From JAAYFJ01 sp964344295 (lineage in GTDB: Bacteria; Bacillota; Clostridia; Tissierellales; Peptoniphilaceae), in contig CAYFMR010000003.1 in the NCBI GenBank assembly GCA_964344295.1, positions 62,001-126,000 on the forward strand: 64,000 nt of DNA, read 5' to 3'. Both the position numbers and the translations under genes were made by a program. The notes under the pieces were generated by a model, which saw only the letters and a program-made list of their open reading frames with translations, made no database searches and was not told the origin of the DNA. This document shows positions 1 to 7,988 of this stretch, piece by piece (position 1 is the first letter of the stretch; each line of letters opens with the position of its first letter).

Positions 1-10
1 CCCGAGCTCT

Positions 11-202
11 TTATTTATTGGTTGACCGAAAATGAATCTTTTCGGTCACATGGGAAACCATCCGCTTCCTTACGGCAGCTAAAACATAGCCTGTGATCAA
101 ATCACAGAAGTTGGCCAAATGGATGTAAGGACGAGGAGGGGATTTGGCTTCACGGATCACAGTTGCCATCTCACGTGCTGGAGTGGTCTGCTTCGTATTG
201 GT
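11..202 (-). pseudogene. possible decayed gene remnant, unrecognised
   Basis: An open frame of 63 codons ends at a TAA (positions 11-13) on the minus strand and is bounded upstream by a TAG (203-205). The peptide has an ordinary mixed composition (for example REMATVIREAKSPPRPYIHL), which is why I note it, but there is no convincing ribosome binding site before its only useful ATG (near 169), and similar-looking sequence continues beyond the TAG. It could be the 3' end of a decayed gene or chance. I do not recognise the family. The rest of the first 280 bases shows no other feature. Confidence 0.2.
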
Positions 203-280
203 CTATACCACATCGTGAAGGAAGCTGATGAATGGACGATACATACGGGAAGAAGTCGATATAACTTTTGAAAGCAATAG

Positions 281-312
281 AAAAGCCTACGGTTTTACCG
301 TAGGCTTTTTTT
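281..312 (-). terminator. terminator of nrdDG
   Basis: Perfect inverted repeat AAAAGCCTACGG / CCGTAGGCTTTT with a short T-rich loop, flanked by T runs on the plus side and A runs on the minus side. It touches the nrdG stop codon and could work in both directions. Confidence 0.85.
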
Positions 313-805
313 AGTGCATGTAGAGGATCATGTCATGGTGGGTCAAGCTTTTTTGGACATCGATAATACGTTGGTTTTCGCTTCCGCGAAAGGCCAGTTT
401 GAGATTTTTCTGCTCTTCGATAAAGGGTCCATCCACCAATACATCGGCGTATTTGAGGAGTTTGGTTTTTAAGGGATCGGCTAGGATTTGTTCCCAGATG
501 TAACCGGAATAAATCCAAAGGGTCTTATCCGTTTCTTTTCGAAATCGCTGGACCACCGGCAATAGGCCTTCCACATTTTCCATGGGCTCGCCACCGAGCA
601 AGGTCAGTCCTACAGATTGGGGGTGGTGGATGTAAGAGAAGAGTTCTTCCATCGCCTGATCATCGAAGAGGGAACCTGCGGCTGGGTTTTGGTATTCTTC
701 GTTAAAGCAATGGGGGCAATGATGGCTACACCCCGTGACAAAGAGGGAGGTGCGGATGCCTTCCCCGTTGGCGATGTCAAATTTGCGAATTTGTCCGTAA
801 CGCAT
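311..805 (-). CDS. nrdG: anaerobic ribonucleotide reductase activating protein
   Basis: This 164-residue radical SAM activase uses a [4Fe-4S] cluster and S-adenosylmethionine to place the glycyl radical on NrdD. The cluster motif is visible at residues 26-33 as CSHHCPHC (CX3CX2C), preceded by the N-terminal GEGIRTSLFVTGC stretch typical of NrdG, and followed by the LLGGEP motif. The length is normal for the family. The start codon overlaps the nrdD stop by one base (TAATG), so the two are translationally coupled and share the promoter upstream of nrdD. Confidence 0.95.
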   Translation of the reverse strand: MRYGQIRKFDIANGEGIRTSLFVTGCSHHCPHCFNEEYQNPAAGSLFDDQAMEELFSYIHHPQSVGLTLLGGEPMENVEGLLPVVQRFRKETDKTLWIYSGYIWEQILADPLKTKLLKYADVLVDGPFIEEQKNLKLAFRGSENQRIIDVQKSLTHHDMILYMH

Positions 806-2955
806 TAGATGTGTAAGACGCGATCTTTGATTTCCTTGGTGCGGCCTTCATTCCAGAAATTTTCGCCCAAGTAGCCGCAAGTACGACGAATGACAGTGAG
901 CATGGAGCGGTCCGTATTATGGCATTGGGGACATTCCCACTCGTTGTCGTCGTTGACTAAGATTTCGCCATCAAAGCCACAAGCGTGGCAGTAGTCGCTT
1001 TTCGTATTAAATTCCGCATAAGTGATATGGTCGTAAATGTATTGGATCATTGATTCCACGGCGTTTAAGTTGTTGGACATGTTGGGGATTTCCGCATAGC
1101 TAATGCAACCGCCGGTGGAAATTTCTTGGAACTGTGCTTCAAAGTCAAATTTGGAGAATACGTCGATTTCTTCGCGGACACTGACGTGATAGGAGTTGGT
1201 GTAATAGCCCTTGTCCGTGACATCTTTGATTTCGCCGAAACGGGCACGGTCCAAAGAGCAGAAACGATTTGTCAAGCTTTCGGCGGGGGTGCCATAAAGG
1301 GCAAATCCTAAACCGGTTTCCGCTTTCCAGTCCATCACCGCATCATGAAGTCGATGCATGACCTTCAAGGCAAACTCTTGTCCTTCCGGATCGGTGTGGC
1401 TGACGCCTTTGATGAGCTTTGTCGCCTCGTAAAGGCCGATATAACCCAAGCTGATGGTGGCATAGCCGTTTTTCAAAAGTTCACCGATGGGTTCATATTT
1501 CTGTAGGCGTGCGATGGCACCGTATTGCCAGTGGATGGGGGACGCATCGCTGGTGACATCTTTTAAGAGATCATAGCGCAAGAGTAGGGCACGTTTAGCC
1601 AATTCTAAGCGCTTATCCAAGATCTCAAAGTACTTTTCTTCGCTACCGTTAGCCAAGATCCCGATTTGTGGCAAGTTCAAGCTGACGACGCCCATGTTAA
1701 ACCGGCCGTCAAAGACGTATTCGCCGTCTTCGTTTTTCCAGGGAGCTAGGAAACTTCTACAACCCATGGGGCTGAAGACGTTACCTTGGTAGATTTCGCG
1801 CATTTTCTTCGCGGAAATGTAATCGGGGTACATACGTTTAGCCGTACATTGGGCGGCCAACTTGGTCAAATAGTAGTATTTGCTGTCCGGGTGAACGTTA
1901 TGTTCGTCCAGGACGTAGATGAGCTTGGGAAATGCCGGGGTGATGTAAACGTTGGCTTCGTTTTTCACGCCTTCATAGCGTTGGACCAAGATTTCCTCGG
2001 TGATCAATGCGGCTTCTTTTTCATATTCATAACCGGGCATGAAGTGCATAAACAACGTGACAAACGGAGCTTGCCCATTGGTGGTCATCAAGGTGTTGAT
2101 TTGGTATTGGATGGTTTGGATGCCATCTTTGATTTCTTTTTTCGTACGTTTCCAAGCAATTTCCTCGGCTTTCGCCATATCCGGCTCAATGCCATAAACT
2201 TCTTTTTGCTCTTCGATGACGGCATCTAAATATTTATTATAGGATTTTCGAACAAAGGGGGCTAAAATACGGTCGATACCGTTAATGGATTGACCGCCGT
2301 ATTGACCGGATGCCACTTGAGCGATGATCTGGGTGGTCACCGTACAGGCAACTTGGAAGGATTTCGGGGAATCAATGCGCTTGCCATTGATCACGGTACC
2401 GTTATTTAACATGTCTTCCAAGTTAATCAGACAGCAGTTAAACATTGGTTGAATGATATAGTCCATATCGTGGAAATGGATGGCACCACTGTCATGAGCT
2501 TGGACGATGTCCGTGGGGATGATCATACGGCGGGCAATGTCTTTGGACACTTCGCCGGCGATTAAGTCCCGTTGGGTGGAGACGATTTTTGCGTCCTTGT
2601 TGGAGTTTTCGTCTAAAACGGCTAGGTTGGACTTGTTTAATAGGCCGATGACATCTTTGTCGGTGGTGTTTTCACGGCGTTTGAACGCTTGAACGGCCTT
2701 ATAGTTTTCATAGGCGCGAGCGGTGGCCGGATTGTTGTGTTTTAATAGTTTATAGTAGACCTGATCTTCAATTTCATAGATGGTCATGTCTTTACTTAAA
2801 GCGACGGCAAAATCCTCAATTTCTGCAGCGATTTGCTCAGCTTGGCCTTCTTCATAAATGCCACTGGGGCTTTTCATAGCTTTCTCGATGGCAATGGTAA
2901 TCTTCGAAGCATCGAAGGGAACCTTGGAGCCATCTCGTTTGATTACGTGTAGCAT
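805..2955 (-). CDS. nrdD: anaerobic (class III) ribonucleoside-triphosphate reductase
   Basis: This enzyme makes deoxyribonucleotides without oxygen, using a glycyl radical. The 716-residue protein begins with an ATP-cone allosteric domain (about residues 1-90), continues with the ten-stranded barrel, and ends with a zinc site (C656, C659, C675, C678) and the glycyl-radical loop RRTCGYLG (Gly694). I chose the ATG at 2955 because AAAAGGAGG lies just before it. The longer open frame to 3054 would run through the promoter and has no ribosome binding site. nrdG follows with a one-base overlap. Paired NrdR-like boxes in the promoter suggest repression by NrdR. Confidence 0.96.
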   Translation of the reverse strand: MLHVIKRDGSKVPFDASKITIAIEKAMKSPSGIYEEGQAEQIAAEIEDFAVALSKDMTIYEIEDQVYYKLLKHNNPATARAYENYKAVQAFKRRENTTDKDVIGLLNKSNLAVLDENSNKDAKIVSTQRDLIAGEVSKDIARRMIIPTDIVQAHDSGAIHFHDMDYIIQPMFNCCLINLEDMLNNGTVINGKRIDSPKSFQVACTVTTQIIAQVASGQYGGQSINGIDRILAPFVRKSYNKYLDAVIEEQKEVYGIEPDMAKAEEIAWKRTKKEIKDGIQTIQYQINTLMTTNGQAPFVTLFMHFMPGYEYEKEAALITEEILVQRYEGVKNEANVYITPAFPKLIYVLDEHNVHPDSKYYYLTKLAAQCTAKRMYPDYISAKKMREIYQGNVFSPMGCRSFLAPWKNEDGEYVFDGRFNMGVVSLNLPQIGILANGSEEKYFEILDKRLELAKRALLLRYDLLKDVTSDASPIHWQYGAIARLQKYEPIGELLKNGYATISLGYIGLYEATKLIKGVSHTDPEGQEFALKVMHRLHDAVMDWKAETGLGFALYGTPAESLTNRFCSLDRARFGEIKDVTDKGYYTNSYHVSVREEIDVFSKFDFEAQFQEISTGGCISYAEIPNMSNNLNAVESMIQYIYDHITYAEFNTKSDYCHACGFDGEILVNDDNEWECPQCHNTDRSMLTVIRRTCGYLGENFWNEGRTKEIKDRVLHI

Positions 2956-2977
2956 AGCACTTCCTCCTTTTGAGGCC

Positions 2978-3006
2978 ATTATACTATATGTTGTGGCAAG
3001 TAGCAA
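2978..3006 (-). promoter_or_regulatory. sigma-A type promoter of nrdDG
   Basis: On the minus strand there is a TTGCTA (-35, 3001-3006), a 17-bp spacer and a perfect TATAAT (-10, 2978-2983), 23 bp before the nrdD start codon. Confidence 0.8.
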
Positions 3007-3037
3007 GTTTTCGAAGTAAAAACACAACAGATAGAGA
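2981..3037 (-). promoter_or_regulatory. two candidate NrdR boxes
   Basis: Position 2981-2996 reads ATACTATATGTTGTGG and matches the known NrdR consensus acaCwAtATaTwGtgt at 13 of 16 bases by my count. Position 3022-3037 reads ACACAACAGATAGAGA and matches at 12 of 16. The two are 41 bp apart, about four helical turns on the same face, and the first overlaps the -10/spacer of the nrdD promoter. NrdR is an ATP/dATP-sensing repressor of ribonucleotide reductase genes; its gene is not in this window. Confidence 0.65.
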
Positions 3038-3205
3038 AACCTTGTAAGTGGCATGGTGCCTATATTAGGGGGAATGGGTCTCGCATCCCGACAAAAAGGG
3101 GACCAAAGTCCTTAACCGATTTGTAACTTATTTTATTAGGGACTTTCATTAATTTGTAACTAAAAGCCCGTGGCGATTCGGTAGAATAAAAGAGGAGGGA
3201 TGTCC

Positions 3206-3991
3206 ATGACCAAAAGAAAAAAAGTATGGATCCATCCTAAAGCACGTCTTTTTTTTCTGTGGTGTATCATCGTGGCGGTTGTAGTCGTGACCGGTGTCAT
3301 GTGGAAAGGTGCATTTCAGCGGCAAAACCAGGTGATCGGGGGAGAAGAGTACGGCGAGATGCGTCGGCCGAAAAAAATGTTTGCCTTTGACCAATGCGAG
3401 ACCATCTATTGGGAGATGAGACAGCGGGAGCTGGAAGAACGCAGGTCCTTGGGGCATCAAGCGTACTTTGCCAAAGATTTATTTGTCGGCGACTCCATTA
3501 CGCAAGGACTTTTGTATTATCATTATTTGGAGGAAAATCAAGTCTATGCCGTCATTGGCATGAGCTTACAAAGCGCCATGGGTCATGTGGATGAAATGGT
3601 GGCACGAGAGCCTAAGACCATGTATATCATGTTAGGCATGAATGATTTGGATAATGGTCTATCGCCTGAGGCGTTCAAAAAAACTTATGGTAAGCTGATC
3701 GACCAATTAAGAGAGGCCCTACCCAAGACCAAAATCGTCATCCAAAGTATTACCCCGGTGCAGAAAAAGGTGTATGATAGTCATCCGCACATTACGGAAG
3801 AGAGGATTTCGCAGTATAATGATGCGCTGAAATCATTGGCTGAAGAGAAGGATGTATCCTATATGAGTTTAACCAGGCTCTTTGAAAACGAGGAGGTTTT
3901 CGAAGAGGATGGATTACATGTTGTGTATTCGTTTTACAATGATTATTTAAATGACATAAGAGCGTGGGAGGAAGAGTCGATTGAACGGTAG
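3206..3991 (+). CDS. membrane-anchored SGNH/GDSL hydrolase
   Basis: A 261-residue protein with a basic N-terminus and one membrane anchor (about residues 14-33), then an extracytoplasmic SGNH hydrolase domain: GDSIT (nucleophile Ser97), LGMND (Asn146) and DGLH (Asp235, His238) give the catalytic set. I chose the ATG at 3206 over the one at 3200 because AGAGGAGG (3191-3198) is 7 bases away rather than 1. Its neighbours are a DUF4358 lipoprotein, an MBOAT acyltransferase and a DHHW protein, so it probably transfers or removes acetyl groups on a surface polymer. The substrate is unknown. Confidence 0.85.
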   Translation: MTKRKKVWIHPKARLFFLWCIIVAVVVVTGVMWKGAFQRQNQVIGGEEYGEMRRPKKMFAFDQCETIYWEMRQRELEERRSLGHQAYFAKDLFVGDSITQGLLYYHYLEENQVYAVIGMSLQSAMGHVDEMVAREPKTMYIMLGMNDLDNGLSPEAFKKTYGKLIDQLREALPKTKIVIQSITPVQKKVYDSHPHITEERISQYNDALKSLAEEKDVSYMSLTRLFENEEVFEEDGLHVVYSFYNDYLNDIRAWEEESIER

Positions 3992-4484
3992 TAAGAGGTG
4001 GAAACAGGTGTGGTTGGCAGTAGGTGTGGGAACGGTCTTGGTCCTGGGTGGTTGCCAATCCGCAACGCCGGAGGAACAACCGGCGTTAGAAGAAAAAGCA
4101 GAGGTCAGCTTTGCCAGTTTGGTTGCGGCGATTCAAGATTACGGTCCCTTGGAAAATGTGGTGTCGGAGCACGAGGGCGCTTTGGAATATTTGGGCGTAG
4201 ATGAAAAGCTGCTTCGCAACTACGCGGCATGGCTACCGGAAAAAAATATTATTACCAACCAGATTTTTGTGGGCGAAGCCCCATCTTCGGATGAAGCCAA
4301 GGAAGTGGCAGATGCTCTTTTGGCGCATCAACAGGAACTGGAAGAACTTTACGCCACCTATTTACCGGAACAGGAAAAATTAGCGAAAGATGGAATTGTG
4401 GAACAAAAGGGCAACTTTGTTTTTTTTGTCATCGATGAAGATGCCGATGGACTGTTGGAGGTTTTTCACAACCAGTTTCGCTAG
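3981..4484 (+). CDS. DUF4358 family lipoprotein
   Basis: A 167-residue protein starting with TTG, placed by GGGAGGAAGAG a few bases upstream; it overlaps the preceding gene by 11 bases. The N-terminus is a lipoprotein signal with lipobox VLGGC, followed by an acidic linker and a domain resembling DUF4358 (a LLRNYAAWLPEKN-like segment, then YLPEQEKL and a KGNFVFFVI strand). DUF4358 lipoproteins commonly sit in O-acetylation cassettes with MBOAT and DHHW proteins in Clostridia. The molecular function is not known; a scaffold or accessory role on the outer membrane face is inference. Confidence 0.75.
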   Translation: MNGSKRWKQVWLAVGVGTVLVLGGCQSATPEEQPALEEKAEVSFASLVAAIQDYGPLENVVSEHEGALEYLGVDEKLLRNYAAWLPEKNIITNQIFVGEAPSSDEAKEVADALLAHQQELEELYATYLPEQEKLAKDGIVEQKGNFVFFVIDEDADGLLEVFHNQFR

Positions 4485-4499
4485 TGACGAGAGGTAATC

Positions 4500-5888
4500 A
4501 TGGTTTTTAGTAGTATCACGTTTCTCGTGGGATTTTTGCCGTTGGTCCTTTTGGCTTTAAAGGTGTTGCCGCAGCGCTTCCATAACGGAGTGCTGCTTTT
4601 TTTTAGCTTAATCTTTTATGCCTGGGGTGAACCGGTTTATATTCTACTGATGCTGATCGCCATTTTGTGGTCGTATGCATCAGCGAAATGCATCGCTCGA
4701 GCAGAAACGCCACGGCAAAAAAAGTGGCGGCTCATCGCCAGCCTCACCTTGCAAGTGGGGCTATTGGCATTTTTTAAATATGCAGATATGCTCATTGGGG
4801 GCCTGCATCTTTTGGGATGCAAAAGCGTACCCTATTTGCACTTGCCCTTACCTTTAGGGATTAGCTTCTATCTGTTTCAGACCATGAGCTACACCATCGA
4901 TGTCTACCGTGGGAAAGTGCAGCCGGCGGCCCGCCTGTTGCCTTACGCCACTTACGTGAGCCTATTTCCCCAGCTGGTGGCAGGGCCAATTGTACGCTAC
5001 GAAACCGTGGCGGAGGAGTTGCGCTCCCGCGTCGTAACTGCCGAGGACACCGTGGCCGGAGCAGAACGGTTTTTGTGGGGGTTAGCTAAAAAGGTGCTCT
5101 TAGCCAACGCCTTTGGGGAGATGCAGCAAAATATCTTAGCCGGTGGAGCGGCATCGCTACCCATGATCACCGCTTGGCTGGCCCTTTGGGCTTTTACGCT
5201 CCAAATCTACTTTGATTTTAGCGGATATTCCGATATGGCCATCGGTATGGGGCGCATGTTTGGCTTTCACTTTTTGGAAAACTTCAACTACCCCTACATA
5301 GCCTATTCCGTGCGAGATTTTTGGAAACGCTGGCACATGAGCTTGTCCTCCTGGTTCCAGGAATATGTGTACATCCCTTTGGGAGGCAATCGCTGTACAC
5401 CAAGTCGCAATGCGTTTAACCTGCTCTTGACTTGGTTTTTGACCGGCCTTTGGCACGGAGCACATGTCAACTTTATCCTCTGGGGACTCTATTATGGCGT
5501 ACTCCTCTTAATCGAGCGACGACGTCCGCCTCGCCAAGAACGGTTTTTGTCCCATCAGGTGGGGACTTTTCTCCTCGTGTGTTTGGGGTGGGCCATCTTT
5601 ATGATGACTGACTTAGGAGAATTGAGCGTCTTCTTCAAGGCGCTGTTTCACCTAAACGGCATGGGCTACTTGGATGCCGTAGGACGTTTTTATACCCGCC
5701 ACTACTTGCCTTTATGGCTGATGGGGATCGTAGCCTCGCGTCCCGAACCCATGGCCGGCCTTTTGCGGCTGCGTGAAAAAAAGGGGGGAGAAATCCTCTG
5801 CCAGGCACTGCTGATCGTCCTTTTTTTCTTTTCCCTAGCCGCTTTGGTTTGGGATCAGTACAATCCATTTTTATATTTTCGATTTTAG
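4500..5888 (+). CDS. MBOAT family O-acyltransferase (AlgI-like)
   Basis: A 462-residue polytopic membrane protein of the AlgI/DltB family, which moves acyl groups across the membrane for O-acylation of exported polymers. The family signature runs from IYFDFSGYSDMAIG through NFNYPYIAYSVRDFWKRWH (His279) to YIPLGGNR, and the invariant catalytic His319 lies in TGLWHGAHVNFILWG. Many hydrophobic segments are visible across the length, which is normal for the family. It starts 15 bases after the lipoprotein gene and 9 bases before the DHHW gene, so it belongs to one operon. The acylated polymer (peptidoglycan, teichoic acid or exopolysaccharide) cannot be told from sequence. Confidence 0.93.
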   Translation: MVFSSITFLVGFLPLVLLALKVLPQRFHNGVLLFFSLIFYAWGEPVYILLMLIAILWSYASAKCIARAETPRQKKWRLIASLTLQVGLLAFFKYADMLIGGLHLLGCKSVPYLHLPLPLGISFYLFQTMSYTIDVYRGKVQPAARLLPYATYVSLFPQLVAGPIVRYETVAEELRSRVVTAEDTVAGAERFLWGLAKKVLLANAFGEMQQNILAGGAASLPMITAWLALWAFTLQIYFDFSGYSDMAIGMGRMFGFHFLENFNYPYIAYSVRDFWKRWHMSLSSWFQEYVYIPLGGNRCTPSRNAFNLLLTWFLTGLWHGAHVNFILWGLYYGVLLLIERRRPPRQERFLSHQVGTFLLVCLGWAIFMMTDLGELSVFFKALFHLNGMGYLDAVGRFYTRHYLPLWLMGIVASRPEPMAGLLRLREKKGGEILCQALLIVLFFFSLAALVWDQYNPFLYFRF

Positions 5889-5897
5889 GAGGTGCCC

Positions 5898-7001
5898 ATG
5901 AAAAAAATGTTTCCCATCGTGGCCTTTGCCACCTTATTGGCTTTACTCGTGGGCAGTCTGGCCCATACGCCACGGAATTTTTCTGAAAAAGAAAATCGCA
6001 GCTTGCAAACCACAGTGGCATGCAAACCACGAGATCTGCGCTCCGGTCGCACCATGGAGACAGCAGAGACCTACCTGTCTGACCAACTGCCGTTTCGCGA
6101 TGACTTTGTGGCTGCGTACATGCGGGCGGGAGTGAGGCTGGGGAAAGTGCTCAGCCGTGACGTGTACCTAGGCCAAGACGGCCGCCTCATGCAGCGCTTT
6201 ACAGCGCCGGATGAGACCATGCGTCAGGAAATCTACCAAGCGCTCACCGATTTTCGCGCCCGCCATTCTCAAGTACCGATGACTCTGATGGTGGCGACCA
6301 CCGCCTTTGCCGTGTACCCGGAAAGTTTGCCGGTAGATGCTTACGGTTCTTTGGAATCGGCCTTTGTGGAAGAACTGCAAGGCAATCTGACGGACTATGA
6401 CCACCTGTTGCTATTGCCCTTAATGGACACTCAGCGAAAAGAAGCCTACTACTTTAAAACGGACCACCATTGGACGGCAGATGGCGCCTTTATTGCAGCC
6501 TCAGCTTACGCGAGTCAGCGCGGCTTCACCCCCTGGTCTCTAGATGCCTTTACGGTACAAGAGTCGGCGCGCCCCTTTTATGGCTCTTTGATGGCCCGCA
6601 GTGGCTTTTACCATGTCCCGGGAGACCAGTTTCGCTACTACGAGCCGCCGATGCTCGATGAACTCGTGGTCCAAAATGCCGAAGGAGACAAGGTGCCTCT
6701 TTTCAACCGAGACATGCTGGACACCAGAGACCAGTACGCCCTGTTTTTAGGCGGTAACGACGCCAAGGTGACTATCGTCAATCCGACGGTGTCTCAAGGC
6801 AGCCTCGTGGTGATCAAAGACAGCTATGCTAATGCGGTGATCCCCTTTCTCACACCTTATTACCATAAAATCACCGTCCTGGATCCTCGGTACTGTCGCG
6901 GCGGGGTGGACCAATACCTGCCGGAAAAACCGGACGAGATTCTCTTTCTGATGAACGCCATCAGTTTTGCAGAAGGGCAGTGGATCAAAAATGTCATGTG
7001 A
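5898..7001 (+). CDS. DHHW family protein (AlgX/AlgJ-like acetyltransferase partner)
   Basis: A 367-residue exported protein with an N-terminal membrane anchor and the hallmark DHHW motif at residues 189-192 (FKTDHHWT). DHHW proteins are SGNH-fold relatives of AlgJ/AlgX that act with MBOAT proteins to O-acetylate polysaccharide outside the membrane. A late VIKDSYANA segment resembles the nucleophile-region GDS/DSF block of AlgX-like proteins. I chose the ATG at 5898 because AGGAGG (5887-5892) sits 5 bases away; the GTG at 5892 overlaps the binding site. It is the last gene of the cassette and is followed at once by a terminator. Confidence 0.85.
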   Translation: MKKMFPIVAFATLLALLVGSLAHTPRNFSEKENRSLQTTVACKPRDLRSGRTMETAETYLSDQLPFRDDFVAAYMRAGVRLGKVLSRDVYLGQDGRLMQRFTAPDETMRQEIYQALTDFRARHSQVPMTLMVATTAFAVYPESLPVDAYGSLESAFVEELQGNLTDYDHLLLLPLMDTQRKEAYYFKTDHHWTADGAFIAASAYASQRGFTPWSLDAFTVQESARPFYGSLMARSGFYHVPGDQFRYYEPPMLDELVVQNAEGDKVPLFNRDMLDTRDQYALFLGGNDAKVTIVNPTVSQGSLVVIKDSYANAVIPFLTPYYHKITVLDPRYCRGGVDQYLPEKPDEILFLMNAISFAEGQWIKNVM

Positions 7002-7031
7002 AAAACCTACCGTTCTCGGTAGGTTTTTTTG
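7002..7031 (+). terminator. terminator of the O-acetylation cassette
   Basis: AAAACCTACCG / CGGTAGGTTTTTTT hairpin with a short loop directly after the stop codon of the DHHW gene. Confidence 0.85.
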
Positions 7032-7102
7032 TATCCTTTGTGTAAAATAAAAGGACTAGGGTAATCAATGACTAAAGTAGAGTAGGAAAGAGGAGTGGTC
7101 TT

Positions 7103-7987
7103 TTGAGTGGTGGATGGCTAGTATTTTTGACGTATGTGTTATGGGGGTTTCTGGCAGCTTATTGGACGATCTTTTCCAATGTGGACCCTCTGTTTATCTT
7201 GTCCAATCGAATTTTATGGTCCCTGATTCTGTGTTACCTCATGCTGCGATGCAAAGGCCAGGCATCGGCGATCAAAGAGACCTTAAAAGACAAAAAACAG
7301 CGGCGATTGCTCTTTTGGGCAGGGATTGTGGTTACGATCAACTGGGGCTCTTTTATCATTGCGGTGATGGGCGGTCACATTTTGGACGCCTCGTTGGCCT
7401 ACTACATCTGTCCTATTTTCTCCGTTCTCTTGGCCTTTTTTGTCTATGGAGAAAAATTTCGCACCATGCAATGGATCGCCTTTATCCTGGCGATGATTGG
7501 CGTGTGTATTCCCATCATCAAATACGGAAAAGTGCCTGTGTTTGCCCTGACCATCGCCATCAGCTTTGCCGTCTACGGCGCCATCAAAAAGCAAGTCACC
7601 GTCTCCGGCATCACGAGCATTTTTACGGAGACGATGTGGGTCTTGCCGTTGGCCCTGATTTATATGGGCCTGTACGGTCAACATGCCGGTATGGAAAGCT
7701 GGCAGTGGTGGGTATTACCCACGACGGGAATCGTCACCAGCGTGCCGTTGATCTTATTTGCCAAAGGGGTCCAAACAACTCCTTTGTCACTCACCGGCAT
7801 CTTAATGTACGTTAACCCTACGATACAATTCCTCATAGGTGTTTTTGTGTACCATGAACCCTTTACGACGATGCATGCATGGATGTTCGCCTTCGTCTGG
7901 ACCGGCGTCATCTTGTTCATCGTCGATGGTTTACGAGCCCACCATAGGGGAGCTACCCCGATTGAATTGAACAAAGGAGGTCAATGA
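7103..7987 (+). CDS. rarD: RarD-type EamA family transporter
   Basis: A 294-residue membrane protein with about ten hydrophobic segments. The opening GGWLVFLTYVLWGFLAAYW followed by NRILWS is characteristic of RarD within the DMT superfamily, and the two-fold EamA arrangement and length fit. RarD substrates are not settled. The TTG at 7103 is the start, 7 bases after AGAGGAG. The gene ends inside the ribosome binding site of the next gene, a cysteine desulfidase-family enzyme. The pairing hints at transport of a sulfur amino acid or related compound; this is inference only. Confidence 0.85.
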   Translation: MSGGWLVFLTYVLWGFLAAYWTIFSNVDPLFILSNRILWSLILCYLMLRCKGQASAIKETLKDKKQRRLLFWAGIVVTINWGSFIIAVMGGHILDASLAYYICPIFSVLLAFFVYGEKFRTMQWIAFILAMIGVCIPIIKYGKVPVFALTIAISFAVYGAIKKQVTVSGITSIFTETMWVLPLALIYMGLYGQHAGMESWQWWVLPTTGIVTSVPLILFAKGVQTTPLSLTGILMYVNPTIQFLIGVFVYHEPFTTMHAWMFAFVWTGVILFIVDGLRAHHRGATPIELNKGGQ

Positions 7988-7988
7988 G

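Noticed and set aside
1786..2229. 147-codon plus-strand frame inside nrdD
   Set aside because: Antisense shadow of nrdD codon bias; no binding site or promoter.
2956..3054. Longer nrdD with a 33-residue N-terminal extension
   Set aside because: The extension would cover the promoter and has no ribosome binding site; the downstream ATG has a strong one.
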